Notes: generated from the sequence alone by a model not told the origin. Shown: positions 1 through 8,659, numbered from the stretch's first letter. The stretch is DNA of 19,493 nucleotides from Ruminococcaceae bacterium UBA7030 (GCA_002494125.1 DLBD01000087.1:1-19493); one strand, 5' to 3'. Made by a program: numbers and translations.

Positions 1-639
1 GGCAACGGCAGATGGGCAAAGAAAAGAGGACTGCCGCGAAAAGCCGGTCATAAGCAGGGCGCTGAGGTTTTTCGTGCAATAAGCAAAGAGTGCGGCAGAC
101 TCGGTATTAAATATGTCACCTTTTATGCTTTTTCAACTGAAAATTGGAAAAGACCTAAGGAAGAGGTTGACGCTCTTATGAAGCTTTTTTACGATTATCT
201 TCTTGAGGCAAAAGAGGACGTTGCGCAGGCAGGCGATATAAAGCTAAAGATTATCGGCGACAAGGAAAGCTTTTCTCCTCAGCTTCTTGACCTTATGCTT
301 GACGCTGAAAAGGAAACAGCCGGGCACACAGGCACTACCGTTTATGTTGCAATAAACTATGGCGGAAGGCAGGAAATTGTCAGAGCTGTAAATAAGCTTA
401 TCGCCGAGGGTAAGACGGAGATTGATGAAAAAGATATTTCAGAAAACCTTTACACTGTTCCCGAATGCGATTTGATTATAAGGCCAAGTGGTGAGCAAAG
501 GCTTTCAAACTTTCTTTTGTGGCAGGCTGCCTATAGTGAATTTTGGTACAGCGATGTGCTGTGGCCTGATTTTACAAAGGAAGATTTATATGCGGCTCTT
601 CGTGATTTTGAAAGCAGAAACCGCAGATTCGGAGGTTAG
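1..639 (+). CDS. uppS: Isoprenyl transferase (undecaprenyl diphosphate synthase), 5' end missing
   Basis: This cis-prenyltransferase condenses isopentenyl diphosphate units onto farnesyl diphosphate to make C55 undecaprenyl diphosphate, the lipid carrier for peptidoglycan precursors. The reading frame is open from base 1, and 212 residues are visible. The first codons read GNGRWAKKRG, the conserved motif whose catalytic Asp would be encoded just upstream of the window, so the start and an estimated 20-40 residues are missing. Further family motifs follow: GHKQG near residue 23, FSTENWKRP near residue 44, and RPSGEQRLSNFLLW then DVLWPDF in the C-terminal third, which contribute to substrate and Mg binding. 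An internal ATG at 178 lies mid-domain and is not the start. cdsA begins 4 bp downstream, with its ribosome binding site (GGAGG) inside the end of uppS, so the two are surely co-transcribed. Identification is firm; chain length of the product is inferred from the family. Confidence 0.96.
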   Translation, partial: GNGRWAKKRGLPRKAGHKQGAEVFRAISKECGRLGIKYVTFYAFSTENWKRPKEEVDALMKLFYDYLLEAKEDVAQAGDIKLKIIGDKESFSPQLLDLMLDAEKETAGHTGTTVYVAINYGGRQEIVRAVNKLIAEGKTEIDEKDISENLYTVPECDLIIRPSGEQRLSNFLLWQAAYSEFWYSDVLWPDFTKEDLYAALRDFESRNRRFGG

Positions 640-642
640 AAT

Positions 643-1515
643 ATGAAACAGAGAGTTATTACGGCTATATGTCTGTTGTCCGTACTTGCTGTAGTTGTGT
701 GGAAGATAAATACACCTGTTCTTCTTGCGGCAGTTTCATTTATTTCCGCAGTTGCAAGCTGGGAAATTATGACCTGCGCAAAGGTTGAAAACACTTTTAT
801 TAAAGTCGCAGGTACTGCCTTTTCAGTTGGCGTTCAGTTTTTTGCAAGCGGCAAGGTGCTTGAACCACTTATCAAAAATGAAGTGTGGTCGGGTGTTGTA
901 AATGCAGTTCCTTCAGTTGTTTATATTATTGCACTTGTTCTTGTAATGCTTCTTGCAATGCTTAAAGGTTATGCCTACACAACCTTTGAGGATGTAAGCG
1001 TTTCTGTTTTTGCAAGTGTGCTTGTTCCTTACGGCTTCAGCATTTTTATTCGCCTTCGCGATATGTATGATAATGAACAGTTTGGAATTTATCTTATCTT
1101 TTATGCTCTTATCTGCGCTCTTGCAACCGATACAGGTGCACAGCTTACGGGAATGGCAATCGGTAAGCACAAGATGTCTCCGAACATCTCGCCGAAGAAA
1201 ACTATTGAAGGCGCATTCGGAGGTCTCGTGTTTAGTATGATATTAAATACGGTTGCACTTGTTCTTTATAACAAGTTTGCGATTGTTCCTATTGAAAAAG
1301 CAACATCGACAGTTCTTCTTGTATGCTGTATCCCGGTATCGTTTATGGGTATGATGGGTGACCTTTCCGCATCGGTTCTTAAAAGAAATTTTGATGTCAA
1401 GGATTTCGGCAAAATTTTTCCCGGTCATGGCGGAGTTATGGATAGGATGGATTCATCACTTTTCACACTCCCTTGCGTTTATTCAATAGCGCTAATTCTC
1501 AAAAATGTATTTTAA
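643..1515 (+). CDS. cdsA: Phosphatidate cytidylyltransferase (CDP-diacylglycerol synthase)
   Basis: It converts phosphatidic acid and CTP to CDP-diacylglycerol, the branch point for membrane phospholipid synthesis, in the cytoplasmic membrane. The 290-residue protein is strongly hydrophobic, with multiple predicted membrane segments, as expected. The C-terminal family signature is complete at residues 244-270: S-V-L-K-R, then K253-D254, then P-G-H-G-G-V and D267-R-M-D270, which carry the metal- and substrate-binding residues. A second conserved stretch (ATDTGAQLTG, then KMSPNISPKKTIEGAFGG) lies around residues 160-195. Its position directly after uppS and before dxr is the standard order in many bacteria. 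The length is slightly above the usual 260-285 residues. The stop codon overlaps the AAGGAG that serves dxr. Confidence 0.96.
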   Translation: MKQRVITAICLLSVLAVVVWKINTPVLLAAVSFISAVASWEIMTCAKVENTFIKVAGTAFSVGVQFFASGKVLEPLIKNEVWSGVVNAVPSVVYIIALVLVMLLAMLKGYAYTTFEDVSVSVFASVLVPYGFSIFIRLRDMYDNEQFGIYLIFYALICALATDTGAQLTGMAIGKHKMSPNISPKKTIEGAFGGLVFSMILNTVALVLYNKFAIVPIEKATSTVLLVCCIPVSFMGMMGDLSASVLKRNFDVKDFGKIFPGHGGVMDRMDSSLFTLPCVYSIALILKNVF

Positions 1516-1524
1516 GGAGATAAG

Positions 1525-2670
1525 ATGAAACGAATATCTTTACTTGGCTCAACGGGTTCAATCGGTACACAAAGCCTCGATGTCTGCAGAATGCATGGCT
1601 ACAAGGTTGTTTGCCTTACTGCAAACTCAAGAGTTGATATTATAGAGAAGCAAGTTAGGGAATTTAGTCCAAAGCTTGTGTGTATGATGAACGAAGACTC
1701 AGCACTCGACCTTAAGGAAAGAATTAAGGACACCGATACAAAGGTTACCTGCGGTATGGACGGCTTAATCGAGTGCGCTACTTACAAAAATGCCGATACC
1801 GTTTTGAATTCGGTTGTCGGAATGGTGGGGCTCTGCCCGACTCTTGAAGCTATAAAGGCAAAAAAAACAATAGCTCTTGCAAATAAAGAAACACTTGTTG
1901 CGGGAGGACATCTTGTAACAAATCTTGCAAAGGAAAACGGAGTTTCAATTCTTCCTGTTGACAGTGAACATTCTGCCATATTTCAGTCGATGCAGGGAAT
2001 GCCGTCAAAGTCAGCAGTAAAGAAGATTATCCTAACTGCGTCAGGCGGACCGTTCTTCGGCAAAAAGCTTGAAGAGCTTGAAACCGTTACAGCAGCTGAT
2101 GCTCTTAAGCATCCCAACTGGGATATGGGTGCAAAAATCACCATCGACTCTGCTACAATGATGAACAAGGGGCTTGAATTTATAGAGGCGAAATGGCTTT
2201 TTGATATGCCAAATGAGGATATAGAAATCGTAATCCACAGAGAATCTGTTCTTCACTCGGCTATAGTTTATCAGGATAATTCAATGATCGCCCAGCTTGG
2301 TGTTCCCGATATGAGAATTCCAATTCAGTATGCTCTTACATACCCTGAAAGAGAAGCGAGTCCTGTTAAGCCGTTATCTCTTTCAGACTACGGAAAGCTT
2401 ACCTTTTTTGAGCCTGACTATGATACTTTCAAGTGTATCAATGTCTGCAAAAATGCTATTGATATGGGCGGTCTTCATCCTGCGGCTGCAAACGGCGCAA
2501 ATGAAGTGAGCGTAAAATTGTTCCTTGATGGCAAAATTAAATTTACAGATATTGCATATCTTAATAATGAGGCAATGAAGAATGCCTCTGACAAAAAGGA
2601 TTTCACTCTTGACGATGTACTTGAAGCTGACAGACGTGCAAGGGAATATGTTATTGAGGCGGTTAAGTGA
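1525..2670 (+). CDS. dxr: 1-deoxy-D-xylulose 5-phosphate reductoisomerase
   Basis: This cytosolic enzyme rearranges and reduces DXP to 2-C-methyl-D-erythritol 4-phosphate with NADPH, the committed step of the MEP isoprenoid pathway. The 381-residue length is typical. The N-terminal NADPH loop GSTGSIG is at residues 8-14. ANKETLVAGG follows, then VDSEHSAIFQ with metal-binding candidates Asp146 and Glu148, LTASGGPF, HPNWDMG, and MMNKGLEFIEAKW with Glu218, which matches the third metal ligand. The start at 1525 is set by AAGGAG at 1514-1519. The gene overlaps rseP by GTGA at 2667-2670, implying translational coupling. Together with ispG downstream it shows that isoprenoids are made by the MEP route. 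No key residue appears lost. Confidence 0.97.
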   Translation: MKRISLLGSTGSIGTQSLDVCRMHGYKVVCLTANSRVDIIEKQVREFSPKLVCMMNEDSALDLKERIKDTDTKVTCGMDGLIECATYKNADTVLNSVVGMVGLCPTLEAIKAKKTIALANKETLVAGGHLVTNLAKENGVSILPVDSEHSAIFQSMQGMPSKSAVKKIILTASGGPFFGKKLEELETVTAADALKHPNWDMGAKITIDSATMMNKGLEFIEAKWLFDMPNEDIEIVIHRESVLHSAIVYQDNSMIAQLGVPDMRIPIQYALTYPEREASPVKPLSLSDYGKLTFFEPDYDTFKCINVCKNAIDMGGLHPAAANGANEVSVKLFLDGKIKFTDIAYLNNEAMKNASDKKDFTLDDVLEADRRAREYVIEAVK

Positions 2671-3707
2671 GTTTTAGTTCAGTTTGGCATTCGGTCTATC
2701 CGATTCTTATTGCGATTCTGTTTTTTGAACTTATTATCATAATTCATGAGGGCGGTCATTTTATCGCTGCAAGACTTATGGGTGTTAAGGTAAATGAATT
2801 TGCAATCGGTATGGGACCGAAGATTATACATCATAAGGGCAAGAAAACAGAGTTTTCCCTTCGCGCCGTACCCTTTGGCGGCTTTTGTGCTATGGAGGGC
2901 GAGGACGAGGAAAGCGATGATGAAAACGCCTTTGTAAATAAAAAGGTCTGGCAGCGTATATTTGTTGTGGTTGCGGGCGCTTTTATGAATCTCGTTCTCG
3001 GTTTCATAATTCTTTTGATTATGACGGGTACTAATAACCTTGTCGGGACAACGACTATTGCAAAGTTTGACGATGATGCAGTGAGTATTAATTACGGACT
3101 CAGGACCGGCGATGAAATAAAAAGTATTGACGGTATGCGTATTTATACCTCAAATGATATTTCGACCGCTTTTACCAGGTCTGATGACAATACAGTTGAT
3201 ATGACTGTTATTCGTGACGGTGAAGAAGAAAAGATTACCGTAACTTTTGAAACAGAGGAGTATGAGAGCAGGCAATATATAAAAATGGATTTCTGGCTTC
3301 TTGGCGAGGAAAAGAATGTCGGCAATGTTCTTCGTCATTCGGCACAGGATTTTGCCTCTTACAGCAAGATGGTATTTCTCTCGCTTCACGACCTTATTGT
3401 CGGTCGTTTCGGGCTTTCAGATGTAAGCGGTCCGGTTGGTGCGGTTTCGGTTGTTTCGGATGCAGTTAAAACTTCCTATACGTCAATGCTAAGGATTATG
3501 GCTCTTCTTACAATCAACGTCGGTATATTTAATCTTTTTCCTATACCTGCGCTTGACGGTTGGAGGCTGTTCGTCCTTATTGGTGAGGGAATAACAAGAA
3601 AGAAGCTTCCTTCAAAAGCTGAATATGCCATAAATGCAGCCGGACTTATAATCCTTCTTGGCTTTATGTGCGTTGTAACATTCAGCGATATAACTAAACT
3701 ATTTTAA
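2667..3707 (+). CDS. rseP: RseP/RasP-type site-2 protease (M50 zinc metalloprotease)
   Basis: This is an intramembrane zinc protease of the S2P family. In related bacteria it cleaves anti-sigma factors and leftover signal peptides within the membrane. The 346-residue protein starts with GTG at 2667, inside the dxr stop. The first membrane segment carries the zinc motif HEGGH (residues 27-31), followed by NEFAIGMGPK as in B. subtilis RasP. A PDZ-like domain lies around residues 125-195 (GLRTGDEIKSIDGM). A late membrane segment contains NLFPIPALDG with the third zinc ligand Asp297. The residue after LDG is Trp299, where most members have Gly, but the catalytic residues are all present. Its place between dxr and ispG is the usual one. 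The natural substrates here are unknown. Confidence 0.94.
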   Translation: MSFSSVWHSVYPILIAILFFELIIIIHEGGHFIAARLMGVKVNEFAIGMGPKIIHHKGKKTEFSLRAVPFGGFCAMEGEDEESDDENAFVNKKVWQRIFVVVAGAFMNLVLGFIILLIMTGTNNLVGTTTIAKFDDDAVSINYGLRTGDEIKSIDGMRIYTSNDISTAFTRSDDNTVDMTVIRDGEEEKITVTFETEEYESRQYIKMDFWLLGEEKNVGNVLRHSAQDFASYSKMVFLSLHDLIVGRFGLSDVSGPVGAVSVVSDAVKTSYTSMLRIMALLTINVGIFNLFPIPALDGWRLFVLIGEGITRKKLPSKAEYAINAAGLIILLGFMCVVTFSDITKLF

Positions 3708-3721
3708 TTTGCGGTGAAAAT

Positions 3722-4771
3722 ATGGAAAGAAGAAAATCAAAAAAAATAAAGCTTGGTAATACCTACATCGGTGGTGACAGCGATATACTTGTTCAAAGTA
3801 TGCTCAATATTCCCTCGACCGACATAGATGCGTCTGTCAATCAGGCAAAAGAGCTTGCAGCGGCAGGCTGTCAGGTAATACGTTTTGCAATTCCGGATGA
3901 AAAGGCGTTAAGCCTTATTGAGCCGATAAAAAATGCGGTTGACGTTCCACTTGTTGCCGATATTCATTTTGATTACAGACTTGCACTCGGCGCTGCTGAA
4001 AGAGGTATTGATAAGATAAGAATTAATCCGGGAAACATAGGCGACGAGTCAAGGGTTAAGGCGGTTGCCGATACCTGTAAGGCTAAGAGTATTCCTATAA
4101 GAATCGGTGTAAACTCAGGCTCTCTTGAAAAGGAGATACTCGCAAAATATGGTTCTCCGACTCCTGAGGCAATGGTTGAATCAGCTCTTTACCATGCATC
4201 GCTTCTTGAAAAATTTGATTTTGACGATATCATCATTTCAATAAAATCATCAAATGTTCAAAATATGATTAACTGTTATGAGCTTGCGGCAAACAGATGT
4301 GATTATCCGCTTCACCTCGGGGTGACAGAAGCCGGCACCGAAAGAATGGGCATTATTAAATCATCAATCGGTATCGGTTCACTTCTTGCAAAGGGTATCG
4401 GTGATACTATCAGAGTAAGCCTTACAGACGATCCTGTTAAAGAGGTTTTTGCAGCTTTTGACATCTTAAAAGCGCTTGGATTAAAAAATGACAGTCCTTA
4501 TCTTATTTCCTGTCCGACCTGCGGAAGAACGAGGATTGACCTTGTAGGTCTTGCAAAGCAGGTTGAGGAGAGACTAAGAGATTGTAAAAAGCCTATAAAG
4601 GTTGCAGTTATGGGCTGTGTTGTAAACGGTCCCGGTGAAGCTAAGGAGGCTGACATCGGTATTGCCGGCGGAGACGGAAACGGACTTATATTCAAAAAAG
4701 GCGAAATTCTCCGCAAAGTTGACGAAAAAGATTTACTTGATGAATTGATGAAGGAAATTGAGAAATTATAA
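3722..4771 (+). CDS. ispG: 4-hydroxy-3-methylbut-2-en-1-yl diphosphate synthase (GcpE)
   Basis: IspG is a [4Fe-4S] enzyme that reductively converts methylerythritol cyclodiphosphate to HMBPP, the second-to-last step of the MEP pathway. At 349 residues it is the compact bacterial form, a TIM barrel followed by an iron-sulfur domain. The cluster ligands are visible: Cys264 and Cys267 in CPTCGRTR, Cys299 in GCVVNGPGE, and Glu306. This three-Cys-plus-Glu set matches the characterised E. coli enzyme. The barrel shows QSMLNIPSTD, PLVADIHFDYRLAL and INPGNIGD. The start follows a GGTGAAAA sequence 14 bp after rseP. The stop and the polC start share one base (TAATG at 4769-4773). The proS gene that often sits between ispG and polC in bacilli is absent. 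Confidence 0.97.
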   Translation: MERRKSKKIKLGNTYIGGDSDILVQSMLNIPSTDIDASVNQAKELAAAGCQVIRFAIPDEKALSLIEPIKNAVDVPLVADIHFDYRLALGAAERGIDKIRINPGNIGDESRVKAVADTCKAKSIPIRIGVNSGSLEKEILAKYGSPTPEAMVESALYHASLLEKFDFDDIIISIKSSNVQNMINCYELAANRCDYPLHLGVTEAGTERMGIIKSSIGIGSLLAKGIGDTIRVSLTDDPVKEVFAAFDILKALGLKNDSPYLISCPTCGRTRIDLVGLAKQVEERLRDCKKPIKVAVMGCVVNGPGEAKEADIGIAGGDGNGLIFKKGEILRKVDEKDLLDELMKEIEKL

Positions 4772-7700
4772 TGGGAAAGTTATCAACATATTTTTCTGAT
4801 TACATAGAACAAAACGAGTTATCTCTTCTTGGTTCGGGCGAGATTGAACGCTTTACATTAAACCGTGAAAAGAGAGAACTTAAAATACAGCTTTACCTTG
4901 ACAGCTTTGTTCCTTATTCAGTTGTTGAAAAAGCGCAAAAAAGCATATCTCATAATCTCGGTATAAGTAAAACTGTTTTTGACGTGAAATTTCCGAAAAG
5001 TGAATTTTCACTTGATAAGGCAGAAATTATACTTGAATATATAAAAAATGAGAGTAGCGCTGTTAACGGCTTTTTCCAGGACGCCGAGGCGGAGCTTGAA
5101 GATAATGTCCTCACAATCTGTCTTAAGCAGGGCGGCAAGGATCTTCTTGAAGCACAGAAGATAGACAAGCTTATTGCAGATAAGATATATAAGCTTTTCG
5201 GCCTTGATGTTGATTCTGTAAACTTTCTTGAAGTTAAGGCGTTTGACATCGAAAAGGCAGTAAAGCAGGCTGTTGAGGAAAAAAGAGCTGAAGAGGAAAA
5301 GCAGAGAAGCGAAGAGCTTGCAAATATTACACACGAAGTGTGGGACGAGCTTCCGCTTTATAAGGATACAATTAAAAATATTTACGGCACAAGGCTTAAG
5401 GAAAAACCAAAGCCGATAAACGAGATTACAACAGAGGACGGCTTTGTAACCGTATGGGGTGATGTCGTAAAGTCAGAAAGCAAGGACACCAAGAGGGGCA
5501 CGAGCAAGATTTTCGACTTTGATATATCCGACTATACCTCCTCAATCTCAGTAAAAATGTTCGGTGATAAAACTGAAATTGAGCCCCTTATAGAAAAAAT
5601 AGACAAAGCGAAAACTGTTGTTATAAGCGGAGGATATCAGTTTGATACTTATTCAAACCAATATGTTCTTCGCCCCCGCTCCATTTCAAGTGTGAAAAAG
5701 GTTGAGAAGATGGATAACGCTCCTGAAAAAAGGATTGAGCTTCATCTTCATACCTCACTTTCTGAAATGGACGGTATAACCTCTCCTAAAGAGCTTGTTA
5801 ACAGAGCGATTAAATGGGGGCATGATGCAATAGCGGTTACAGACCACGGAGTTGTTCAGGCTCTTCCTGAGGCGTATTCAGCGGCAAAGGGTAAGATAAA
5901 GCTTATTCTCGGTATGGAAGGATATCTTGTTGATGATGAAAAGTATCCCGATTTTATGAATCTTAAACTTAAACAGTTTAAGAGACACCATATTATCCTC
6001 CTGGTTAAAGAGGACACATCTCTTGATAAGTCCATACCTCCTGAGGAGAGAAAGTACGGAAGGAAAAATCTTTACGAGTTAATCTCACATTCAAACGTTA
6101 AAACTTTCAAGTCAAGGCCGCTTATTCCTAAAAGCCTTCTCGCAAAAAAGCGTGACGGAATTATCATCGGCTCCGCCTGTGAGCAGGGCGAGATTATTCA
6201 GGCGATATTAAACGGAGAAAGTGATGAAAAGCTTTTGGAGCTTGCAAGCTTTTATGACTATCTTGAAATTCAGCCAAACGGCAATAACGCGTTTATGATA
6301 CGTTCTACTCGTGATATTCACAGGAATATCAACAGCGAGGAGGATTTAATCAATATTAACAAAAAGGTAGTATGGCTTGCGGACAAGCTCGGTAAACTTA
6401 CTGTTGCAACGGGCGATGTTCATTTCATTGATGAGAAGGATGCAAAGTTCAGGGCTATTATTATGGCTTCCATGGGCTTTGAGGACGCTGACAATCAGGC
6501 TCCGCTTTATTTCAAAACTACTGAGGAAATGCTCAACGATTTCGCTTGGGCAGGGGACAGAGCAAAGGAATTTGTAATCGACAACCCGCATAAAATTGCC
6601 GATATGATTATGGATGATATTCCGCCAATCCCACCCGGAACCTTCCAGCCTCATATTGACGGCGCAAACGAAGAGTTAACCGACAAATGCTGGTCAAGGG
6701 CGAAGGAGCTTTACGGCGACCCTGTACCTGAGTATGTCGCTCAAAGACTTCAGCGTGAGCTTGATTCAATTATAAACCATGGCTTCGGCGTGCTTTATGT
6801 TATCGCCAAAAGACTTGTTGAGGAGAGCGAGAAAAACGGCTACCTCGTTGGTTCAAGAGGTTCTGTAGGTTCTTCACTTGCAGCGCATATGGGCGGTATA
6901 TCAGAGGTTAATCCTCTTGCCCCGCATTATTACTGCAAAAAGTGTAAACACAGCGAATTTATACTTGACGGCTCGTATGGTTCGGGATTCGATCTTCCGC
7001 CAAAGGCTTGTCCTGAATGTGGCGAGCCTATGACAAGAGACGGCCACGAAATACCATTTGAAACCTTCCTTGGATTCGATGGTGATAAAGAGCCTGATAT
7101 TGACCTTAATTTCTCAGGTGAATATCAATCGCGGTCTCATAAATTCACTGAAAAGCTATTCGGTAAGGAGTATGTGTTTAAGGCTGGTACTATGGCAACC
7201 GTTGCCGACAAGACGGCTTACGGTTTTGTTATGAAATACCTTGATGAAAGGGGACTTGCAGCAACAACGCCAAGAGCCGAGATTGACAGACTTACAATCG
7301 GTTGTACAGGTATCAAGCGTACCACAGGTCAGCATCCCGGCGGAATGGTTGTAGTGCCTGATGAATATACTGTTGAGGACTTTACACCAATTCAGTTCCC
7401 GTCAAATGACGAGAAAAAGGGTACATACACAACCCACTTCGACTTTAAAAATTCACTTCACGACACGCTTCTTAAGCTTGACGAGCTCGGCCATGATAAT
7501 CCGACACTTTATAAGTATCTTGAGGATTCAACAGGAATACCCGTTATGAACGTTGACCTGACTGATCCGCAGCTTTATAAGCTTATCACCTCGACCGAGC
7601 CTATCGGTGTTTCGCCTGAAGATATTGACTGTAACACGGGTACACTTGCAATTCCTGAAATGGGTACCCCGTTTGTTATCGGAATGCTTGAGGAAGCGCA

Positions 7701-8571
7701 GCCCAAAACTTTTGCCGATCTTCTTCAGATTTCGGGCCTTTCACACGGAACAGACGTATGGCTTGGAAATGCACAAGAGCTTATTCAAAACGGCACCTGC
7801 AATATTTCCGAGGTAATCGGCTGTCGTGACGACATTATGACTTACCTTATTCATAAGGCTGAAGCTTATGAGAAGAAGACGGGACAGCCTTCGCCTCTTA
7901 GTAAAAAAGACTGCTTCAAAATTATGGAGTACACCCGTAAGGGTAAGGCTACTAAGGAACTTCCTCCTTATGAGGATGCAATGAAGCAAATCGGCGTTGA
8001 GCAGTGGTATATCGACTCATGTTACAAAATTAAGTATATGTTCCCGAAGGCGCATGCTGCGGCTTATGTTATTGCAGCGCTTCGCCTTGCCTGGTATAAA
8101 ATTTACTATCCGATTAATTTCTATTCGGCATACTTTACCGTTCGCGGCGGTGCTATTGACGCAGTAGCAGCAGTGCAGGGTAAAGCAGCTGTTAAAAAGA
8201 AAATGGAGGAAATTAAGCTGAAAGGCAACGACAAGACGGCGAAAGATGAAAGCACATACGTAGTTTTGCAGATCGTCATTGAAATGCTTGCAAGAGGAAT
8301 AGAATTTCTTCCTGTTGATATATATAAATCGGACGCAAGACTTTATAGAATAGAAGACGGGAAAATCAGACTTCCGTTCGGCGCAATAGACGGTATCGGA
8401 GAAAATGCTGCAAAGGCAATAGCTGACGCCAAAAATGACGGCAGTGGTGATTTCCTATCCTATGACGATCTTATGGCAAGAGCAGGAATAGGTAAGAGCG
8501 TTGTCGACTCACTTAAAGAGGCGGGTGCTCTTGGCGATATGCCTGAATCAAATCAGATTTCATTATTTTAA
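4771..8571 (+). CDS. polC: DNA polymerase III PolC-type, without the internal 3'-5' exonuclease domain
   Basis: This is the replicative DNA polymerase of low-GC Gram-positive bacteria. The visible order is an N-terminal domain (about 1-200), an OB fold (about 220-315), the PHP domain (about 320-480), palm/fingers with two CxxC pairs forming a zinc site (Cys722/725 and Cys747/750), catalytic PDIDLNFSGEYQ with Asp776 and Asp778, TTGQHPGGMVVVPD, ISGLSHGTDVWLGNAQ, MFPKAHAAAYV, and a C-terminal beta-clamp-binding QISLF at 1262-1266. PHP motifs are HLHTS (325-329) and TDHG (357-360). The protein has 1266 residues against about 1430-1440 in B. subtilis PolC. The missing length is the DEDDh proofreading domain normally inserted within PHP after the GMEGYLVDD-type motif (381-389). 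Here a charged linker of about 16 residues leads directly into HHIILLVKED. The frame is unbroken and the rest aligns by eye from memory, so this looks like a clean domain loss and not a pseudogene. Confidence 0.97.
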   Translation: MGKLSTYFSDYIEQNELSLLGSGEIERFTLNREKRELKIQLYLDSFVPYSVVEKAQKSISHNLGISKTVFDVKFPKSEFSLDKAEIILEYIKNESSAVNGFFQDAEAELEDNVLTICLKQGGKDLLEAQKIDKLIADKIYKLFGLDVDSVNFLEVKAFDIEKAVKQAVEEKRAEEEKQRSEELANITHEVWDELPLYKDTIKNIYGTRLKEKPKPINEITTEDGFVTVWGDVVKSESKDTKRGTSKIFDFDISDYTSSISVKMFGDKTEIEPLIEKIDKAKTVVISGGYQFDTYSNQYVLRPRSISSVKKVEKMDNAPEKRIELHLHTSLSEMDGITSPKELVNRAIKWGHDAIAVTDHGVVQALPEAYSAAKGKIKLILGMEGYLVDDEKYPDFMNLKLKQFKRHHIILLVKEDTSLDKSIPPEERKYGRKNLYELISHSNVKTFKSRPLIPKSLLAKKRDGIIIGSACEQGEIIQAILNGESDEKLLELASFYDYLEIQPNGNNAFMIRSTRDIHRNINSEEDLININKKVVWLADKLGKLTVATGDVHFIDEKDAKFRAIIMASMGFEDADNQAPLYFKTTEEMLNDFAWAGDRAKEFVIDNPHKIADMIMDDIPPIPPGTFQPHIDGANEELTDKCWSRAKELYGDPVPEYVAQRLQRELDSIINHGFGVLYVIAKRLVEESEKNGYLVGSRGSVGSSLAAHMGGISEVNPLAPHYYCKKCKHSEFILDGSYGSGFDLPPKACPECGEPMTRDGHEIPFETFLGFDGDKEPDIDLNFSGEYQSRSHKFTEKLFGKEYVFKAGTMATVADKTAYGFVMKYLDERGLAATTPRAEIDRLTIGCTGIKRTTGQHPGGMVVVPDEYTVEDFTPIQFPSNDEKKGTYTTHFDFKNSLHDTLLKLDELGHDNPTLYKYLEDSTGIPVMNVDLTDPQLYKLITSTEPIGVSPEDIDCNTGTLAIPEMGTPFVIGMLEEAQPKTFADLLQISGLSHGTDVWLGNAQELIQNGTCNISEVIGCRDDIMTYLIHKAEAYEKKTGQPSPLSKKDCFKIMEYTRKGKATKELPPYEDAMKQIGVEQWYIDSCYKIKYMFPKAHAAAYVIAALRLAWYKIYYPINFYSAYFTVRGGAIDAVAAVQGKAAVKKKMEEIKLKGNDKTAKDESTYVVLQIVIEMLARGIEFLPVDIYKSDARLYRIEDGKIRLPFGAIDGIGENAAKAIADAKNDGSGDFLSYDDLMARAGIGKSVVDSLKEAGALGDMPESNQISLF

Positions 8572-8585
8572 TTATTTAATAATAC

Positions 8586-8614
8586 TTGACATATTTGTTT
8601 TAGTGTGGTAGCAT
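8586..8614 (+). promoter_or_regulatory. Sigma-A-type promoter of the histidine operon
   Basis: A perfect -35 hexamer TTGACA at 8586-8591 is followed, after a 17-bp spacer, by TAGCAT at 8609-8614. That hexamer is a four-of-six match to TATAAT, and it carries an extended -10 TG at 8606-8607. Transcription would start near 8620, giving a leader of about 40 nt before the hisZ-hisG ATG at 8660. It lies in the only substantial intergenic gap (8572-8659). No terminator-like stem with a T tract follows polC, so upstream read-through is also possible. Confidence 0.72.
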
Positions 8615-8626
8615 ATTACCACTCTA
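8601..8626. promoter_or_regulatory. Imperfect palindrome over the -10: probable repressor operator
   Basis: Two perfect 6-bp arms, GTGGTA at 8605-8610 and TACCAC at 8617-8622, flank a 6-bp centre. After one mismatched pair (8604/8623), three further pairs match (TAG at 8601-8603 with CTA at 8624-8626), giving a symmetric 26-bp element centred at 8613.5. It covers the whole -10 hexamer, a placement typical of repression by blocking RNA polymerase. A histidine-responsive TrpR-like regulator (HisR/YerC type, proposed for Firmicutes) is a candidate by context only; I could not compare the site with a known motif. Confidence 0.6.
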
Positions 8627-8659
8627 CTATACTAAAGCGCTTTTGCGAAAGGTGAAAAT

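Noticed and set aside
178..639. A separate 153-residue gene starting at the ATG at 178
   Set aside because: The same frame is open to base 1 and carries conserved UppS motifs upstream, so 178 is an internal methionine.
4950..5334. Antisense open frames of about 100 residues opposite polC, and similar ones elsewhere
   Set aside because: They lie fully opposite confident genes, their translations resemble no family, and they have the low-complexity, Leu/Ser/Phe-rich look of shadow frames.
8628..8633. TATACT as an alternative -10 for the histidine promoter
   Set aside because: It is a good hexamer, but there is no -35-like sequence at the right distance. The TTGACA/extended TAGCAT pair at 8586-8614 is better.
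8637..8648. Short CGC-TTTT-GCG inverted repeat as a terminator
   Set aside because: The stem is 3 bp with no following T tract, and it lies between promoter and gene. It is too weak to call.
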